The position numbers and the translations under genes were made by a program. DNA of 6,622 nt from Minisyncoccota bacterium (lineage in GTDB: Bacteria; Patescibacteriota; Minisyncoccia; UBA6257; HR35), in NCBI GenBank assembly GCA_028276315.1, contig JAPYWP010000036.1, positions 1 through 6,622 of the forward strand. The letters are read 5' to 3'. The notes under the pieces were generated by a model, which was given only the letters and a program-made list of their open reading frames with translations, searched no databases and was not told the DNA's origin. This document shows positions 5,026 through 6,622 of this stretch, piece by piece. Every line of letters starts with the position of its first letter. Position 1 is the stretch's first letter.

Positions 5026-5898
5026 TTATTTTCCAATTTCAATTTGGCTAGGATCTTTTAAAATTATTTCAGGTCTTGATTTATATTCTTTTACTATGCC
5101 ATAAATTCTAACTTTTTTATTTAAATAAAAGTATTCAGGATTTTGCGGAAATTTATTTAAATCTGAATTAAATATTACAGCAGTAAAGCACTGTTTTGGA
5201 TATGGCCTTTCAAAATTCAAAAATACAGTATTTGATTTTAAAGAACGATATGAGTCAACAACTTTACCTTCTATAATAACTTCTTTTCCAATATAATTAA
5301 TTGCAGAGCAAGCATCGATTATTTCAATTTTTAGTTTATCTTCTTTTAATTTTTCCCAATTTAATTTTTCTTCAAAATTTAAGTCTTTCCACTTACAACC
5401 AATTTTGTTTTCCTTCGCAAATTTTTCAGCAGAAATTATTTCATCTTTGTATTTTGCATTTTCAAAAATACGAGCAACAACAAATCCATTTTTTAGCATT
5501 TCCAAAGAAATATTTTTATCACCCAAAAATACATACCTTAAATATCTACAATATTTATCAAAATTTTCTTTATCTTTTTCAAGCCTAACCTTTTTACCCA
5601 AAATCAAACTTTCTAAAAATCTTTTTGCATCTTCATAACAAAAATAACCTCTTTCATCAGCATCAATACCTAAAATTCTAACTGAATAACCTCCTTCAAT
5701 TAAAAATGTATCGCCATCAATAACTTTAGTAACTAATTTTATAGCTCCGTCTGGAATTTCTGGAATATTTTTGCAAGTATTTTGAATTTCACTTTTTAAA
5801 TAATTTTTATTTTCTATTTTTACAGATTCAATATAAAAAATAGCAAAAAGCAAAACCAAAAATAAAATTAAAAATTTAAATTTTAAAATATTTTTCAT
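5026..5898 (-). CDS. membrane-anchored thermonuclease (SNase-like) with C-terminal OB-fold-like domain
   Basis: This 290-residue protein is predicted to be a calcium-dependent sugar-nonspecific nuclease facing outside the cytoplasm. Residues 8-24 are an uncleaved-looking hydrophobic anchor after a basic N-terminus. The SNase domain spans about 53-170 and keeps all residues equivalent to the staphylococcal enzyme's active site: D63 (VIDGDT), R74, D79 and E82 (VRILGIDADE), and R118 (DKYCRYL). After a charged linker, residues about 195-288 contain beta-strand-rich sequence (GKEVIIEGKVVDS, KKVRIYGIVKEY, PEIILKDPSQIEI) typical of an OB-fold nucleic-acid-binding domain. That domain is inferred by pattern. 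Cysteines at 42, 87, 117, 168, 197 and 237 could form disulfides. A plausible role is degrading external DNA or RNA for nucleotides, or processing DNA during uptake. The gene lies 67 bp after cutA with its own candidate -10 at 5905-5910. Confidence 0.88.
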   Translation of the reverse strand: MKNILKFKFLILFLVLLFAIFYIESVKIENKNYLKSEIQNTCKNIPEIPDGAIKLVTKVIDGDTFLIEGGYSVRILGIDADERGYFCYEDAKRFLESLILGKKVRLEKDKENFDKYCRYLRYVFLGDKNISLEMLKNGFVVARIFENAKYKDEIISAEKFAKENKIGCKWKDLNFEEKLNWEKLKEDKLKIEIIDACSAINYIGKEVIIEGKVVDSYRSLKSNTVFLNFERPYPKQCFTAVIFNSDLNKFPQNPEYFYLNKKVRIYGIVKEYKSRPEIILKDPSQIEIGK

Positions 5899-5904
5899 TA
5901 AATA

Positions 5905-5910
5905 ATTTTA
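5905..5910 (-). promoter_or_regulatory. candidate -10 box, leaderless spacing
   Basis: TAAAAT on the minus strand ends exactly 6 nt before the thermonuclease ATG at 5898. The context TTTTAAAATTA is nearly the same as that before the gene starting at 3376. No Shine-Dalgarno sequence separates box and start. A/T richness makes chance matches likely, so confidence rests on the repeated spacing. Confidence 0.4.
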
Positions 5911-5965
5911 AAACAATATTAAATTGTAGTCTCTTTGTTAGTATTTAGTATTTTTAGCAAAATTT

Positions 5966-6268
5966 TTATCTAATCTCACTTCTTATCCAATCTAAATATT
6001 CTTTATTTACGTCAGCTTTAATTTTTATAATACAAGGAACTGTGTAAGGATGAATACTTTTTATTTCTTTTTTAATTTTTTCATAATTTTTCTCTAAAGT
6101 TTTAGCAATTACTATCCATTCTTTTGTTTTTTCAATTTTACCCTTCCACCAATAATAACTTTCAATAGGAAAAATATTCACACAAGCACATAATCTTTTT
6201 TCAACCAAAAATTTTCCAATTTTATGAGCAGTCTTTTTATCTGGATTTGTAATATAAACTAAAATCAT
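5966..6268 (-). CDS. cutA: CutA1-like divalent-cation tolerance protein
   Basis: This 100-residue protein is full length for the CutA1 family, a small cytosolic trimer with a ferredoxin-like fold related to PII signal proteins. Family signatures are in order: ILVYITNPD at 2-10, LCACVNIFPIESYYWWKGKI at 26-45, and HPYTVPCIIKI at 73-83, with YLDWI near the end. C27, C29 and C79 are candidate metal-contacting cysteines. The biochemical role is poorly settled. The name comes from copper tolerance in E. coli, and signalling or metal-binding roles have been proposed. It starts 48 bp after the pheT stop with neither a Shine-Dalgarno sequence nor a convincing -10 box at leaderless spacing, so it is probably cotranscribed with pheT. 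Confidence 0.93.
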   Translation of the reverse strand: MILVYITNPDKKTAHKIGKFLVEKRLCACVNIFPIESYYWWKGKIEKTKEWIVIAKTLEKNYEKIKKEIKSIHPYTVPCIIKIKADVNKEYLDWIRSEIR

Positions 6269-6316
6269 TATTTATTACTTTGATAAATAAACCTTATAAT
6301 AAATCCTTTTGCAAGT

Positions 6317-6495
6317 TTAAAAAACATTTTTTTTATTAATATAAAATTTATCTATTAAAAACTTCTCAATTTTTTCTATTTCTAGATTTACTTTTTCATC
6401 TTTTAAACTTCTTTCTGGATGATTAAAAATAAATCTTATTGTCATTGATTTTTTATCAGTAAAATAAACATCAATCAATTTTATTTCTTTTAAGT
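6317..6495 (-). CDS. pheT: phenylalanyl-tRNA synthetase beta chain, C-terminal fragment (partial)
   Basis: The 59 residues encoded before the stop at 6317-6319 match the end of the anticodon-binding (FDX-ACB) domain that closes PheT. Key pieces are KEIKLIDVYF, KKSMTIRFIFNHPERSL (the family's KS-x-R-x-F-x-PERTL motif) and DEKVNLEIEKIEKFL. PheT is normally about 700-800 residues, so only its last twelfth or so is here. Upstream of 6495 the sequence changes to the 127-bp copy of the PD-(D/E)XK gene. In that copy the PheT frame runs only to a TTG at 6551-6553 and then a TAA at 6560-6562, so a nominal 78-residue ORF (6317-6553) exists but its first 19 residues are probably not PheT. The break is most likely an assembly join and not a real truncation. 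The intact enzyme charges tRNA-Phe together with PheS. Confidence 0.75.
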
Positions 6496-6622
6496 TGTCT
6501 TTTATAATCTTCATAAATTTGAAAATTTTTGCTAGTTGTGGTTTTAAAATCAAAAGGGATTAAATATTCATCTTTTACTAAAATATCATCAATTTTGCCA
6601 TAATAAGTTATATTATGTTTTT
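6496..6622. repeat. 127-bp direct repeat, terminal copy (probable assembly overlap)
   Basis: This stretch is identical over all 127 bases to 2973-3099 and runs exactly to the end of the window. It carries the catalytic core of the PD-(D/E)XK nuclease (GKIDD, DFKTTT) on the minus strand but in a different frame from pheT, which it interrupts. The length equals a widely used maximum k-mer of de Bruijn assemblers, so it is best explained as a shared graph node left on the contig end. Confidence 0.85.

Noticed and set aside
5301..5638. Two overlapping plus-strand ORFs opposite the thermonuclease gene
   Set aside because: Both lie inside the conserved SNase coding region on the other strand. Their Phe/Leu/Ser/Gln-rich translations are typical antisense shadows in AT-rich DNA.
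6496..6622. A second, partial PD-(D/E)XK nuclease gene
   Set aside because: Exact identity over exactly 127 bp ending at the contig edge indicates assembly overlap. Independent paralogues would differ in sequence.

Overview
The window is a very AT-rich stretch (by eye about one quarter G+C) in which every recognisable gene lies on the minus strand. It reads like a metagenomic contig from a small-genome bacterium, most plausibly Patescibacteria/CPR. The reasons are low G+C, many short membrane or secreted proteins of unknown function, a cysteine-containing PD-(D/E)XK nuclease of a type common in that group, and almost no Shine-Dalgarno sequences. This placement is inference, because no marker gene fixes the lineage. 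Stop codons are TAA, TAG and TGA, so the standard bacterial code appears to apply.

In transcription order (right to left) the window holds: the 3' end of pheT (phenylalanyl-tRNA synthetase beta chain); cutA; a membrane-anchored thermonuclease fused to a probable OB-fold domain; about 220 bp that may hold a decayed gene; a Kef/CPA2-type cation:proton antiporter; a PD-(D/E)XK nuclease; a two-helix membrane protein; a D-lactate dehydrogenase-like protein carrying an in-frame repeat insertion; a second two-helix membrane protein; a small secreted Thr/Ser-rich protein; a strong rho-independent terminator; and possibly the start of another gene at the left edge. Most products are enveloped-associated or exported. 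The D-2-hydroxyacid dehydrogenase would regenerate NAD+ in fermentation, the antiporter would handle ions and pH, and the anchored nuclease could attack external nucleic acid. I see no evidence that these form one dedicated pathway.

Three observations stand out. First, the last 127 bases (6496-6622) exactly copy 2973-3099 inside the PD-(D/E)XK gene and interrupt pheT. 127 is a common assembler k-mer size and the copy runs exactly to the window end, so this is best read as an assembly-graph overlap and not biology. Second, most genes have a -10 box only 6-10 nt before the ATG and no ribosome binding site, which points to leaderless or nearly leaderless mRNAs. Third, a modular G+C-rich repeat of about 105 bp sits in frame inside the dehydrogenase gene. 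I found no CRISPR array, tRNA, rRNA, insertion sequence or convincing new defence system.
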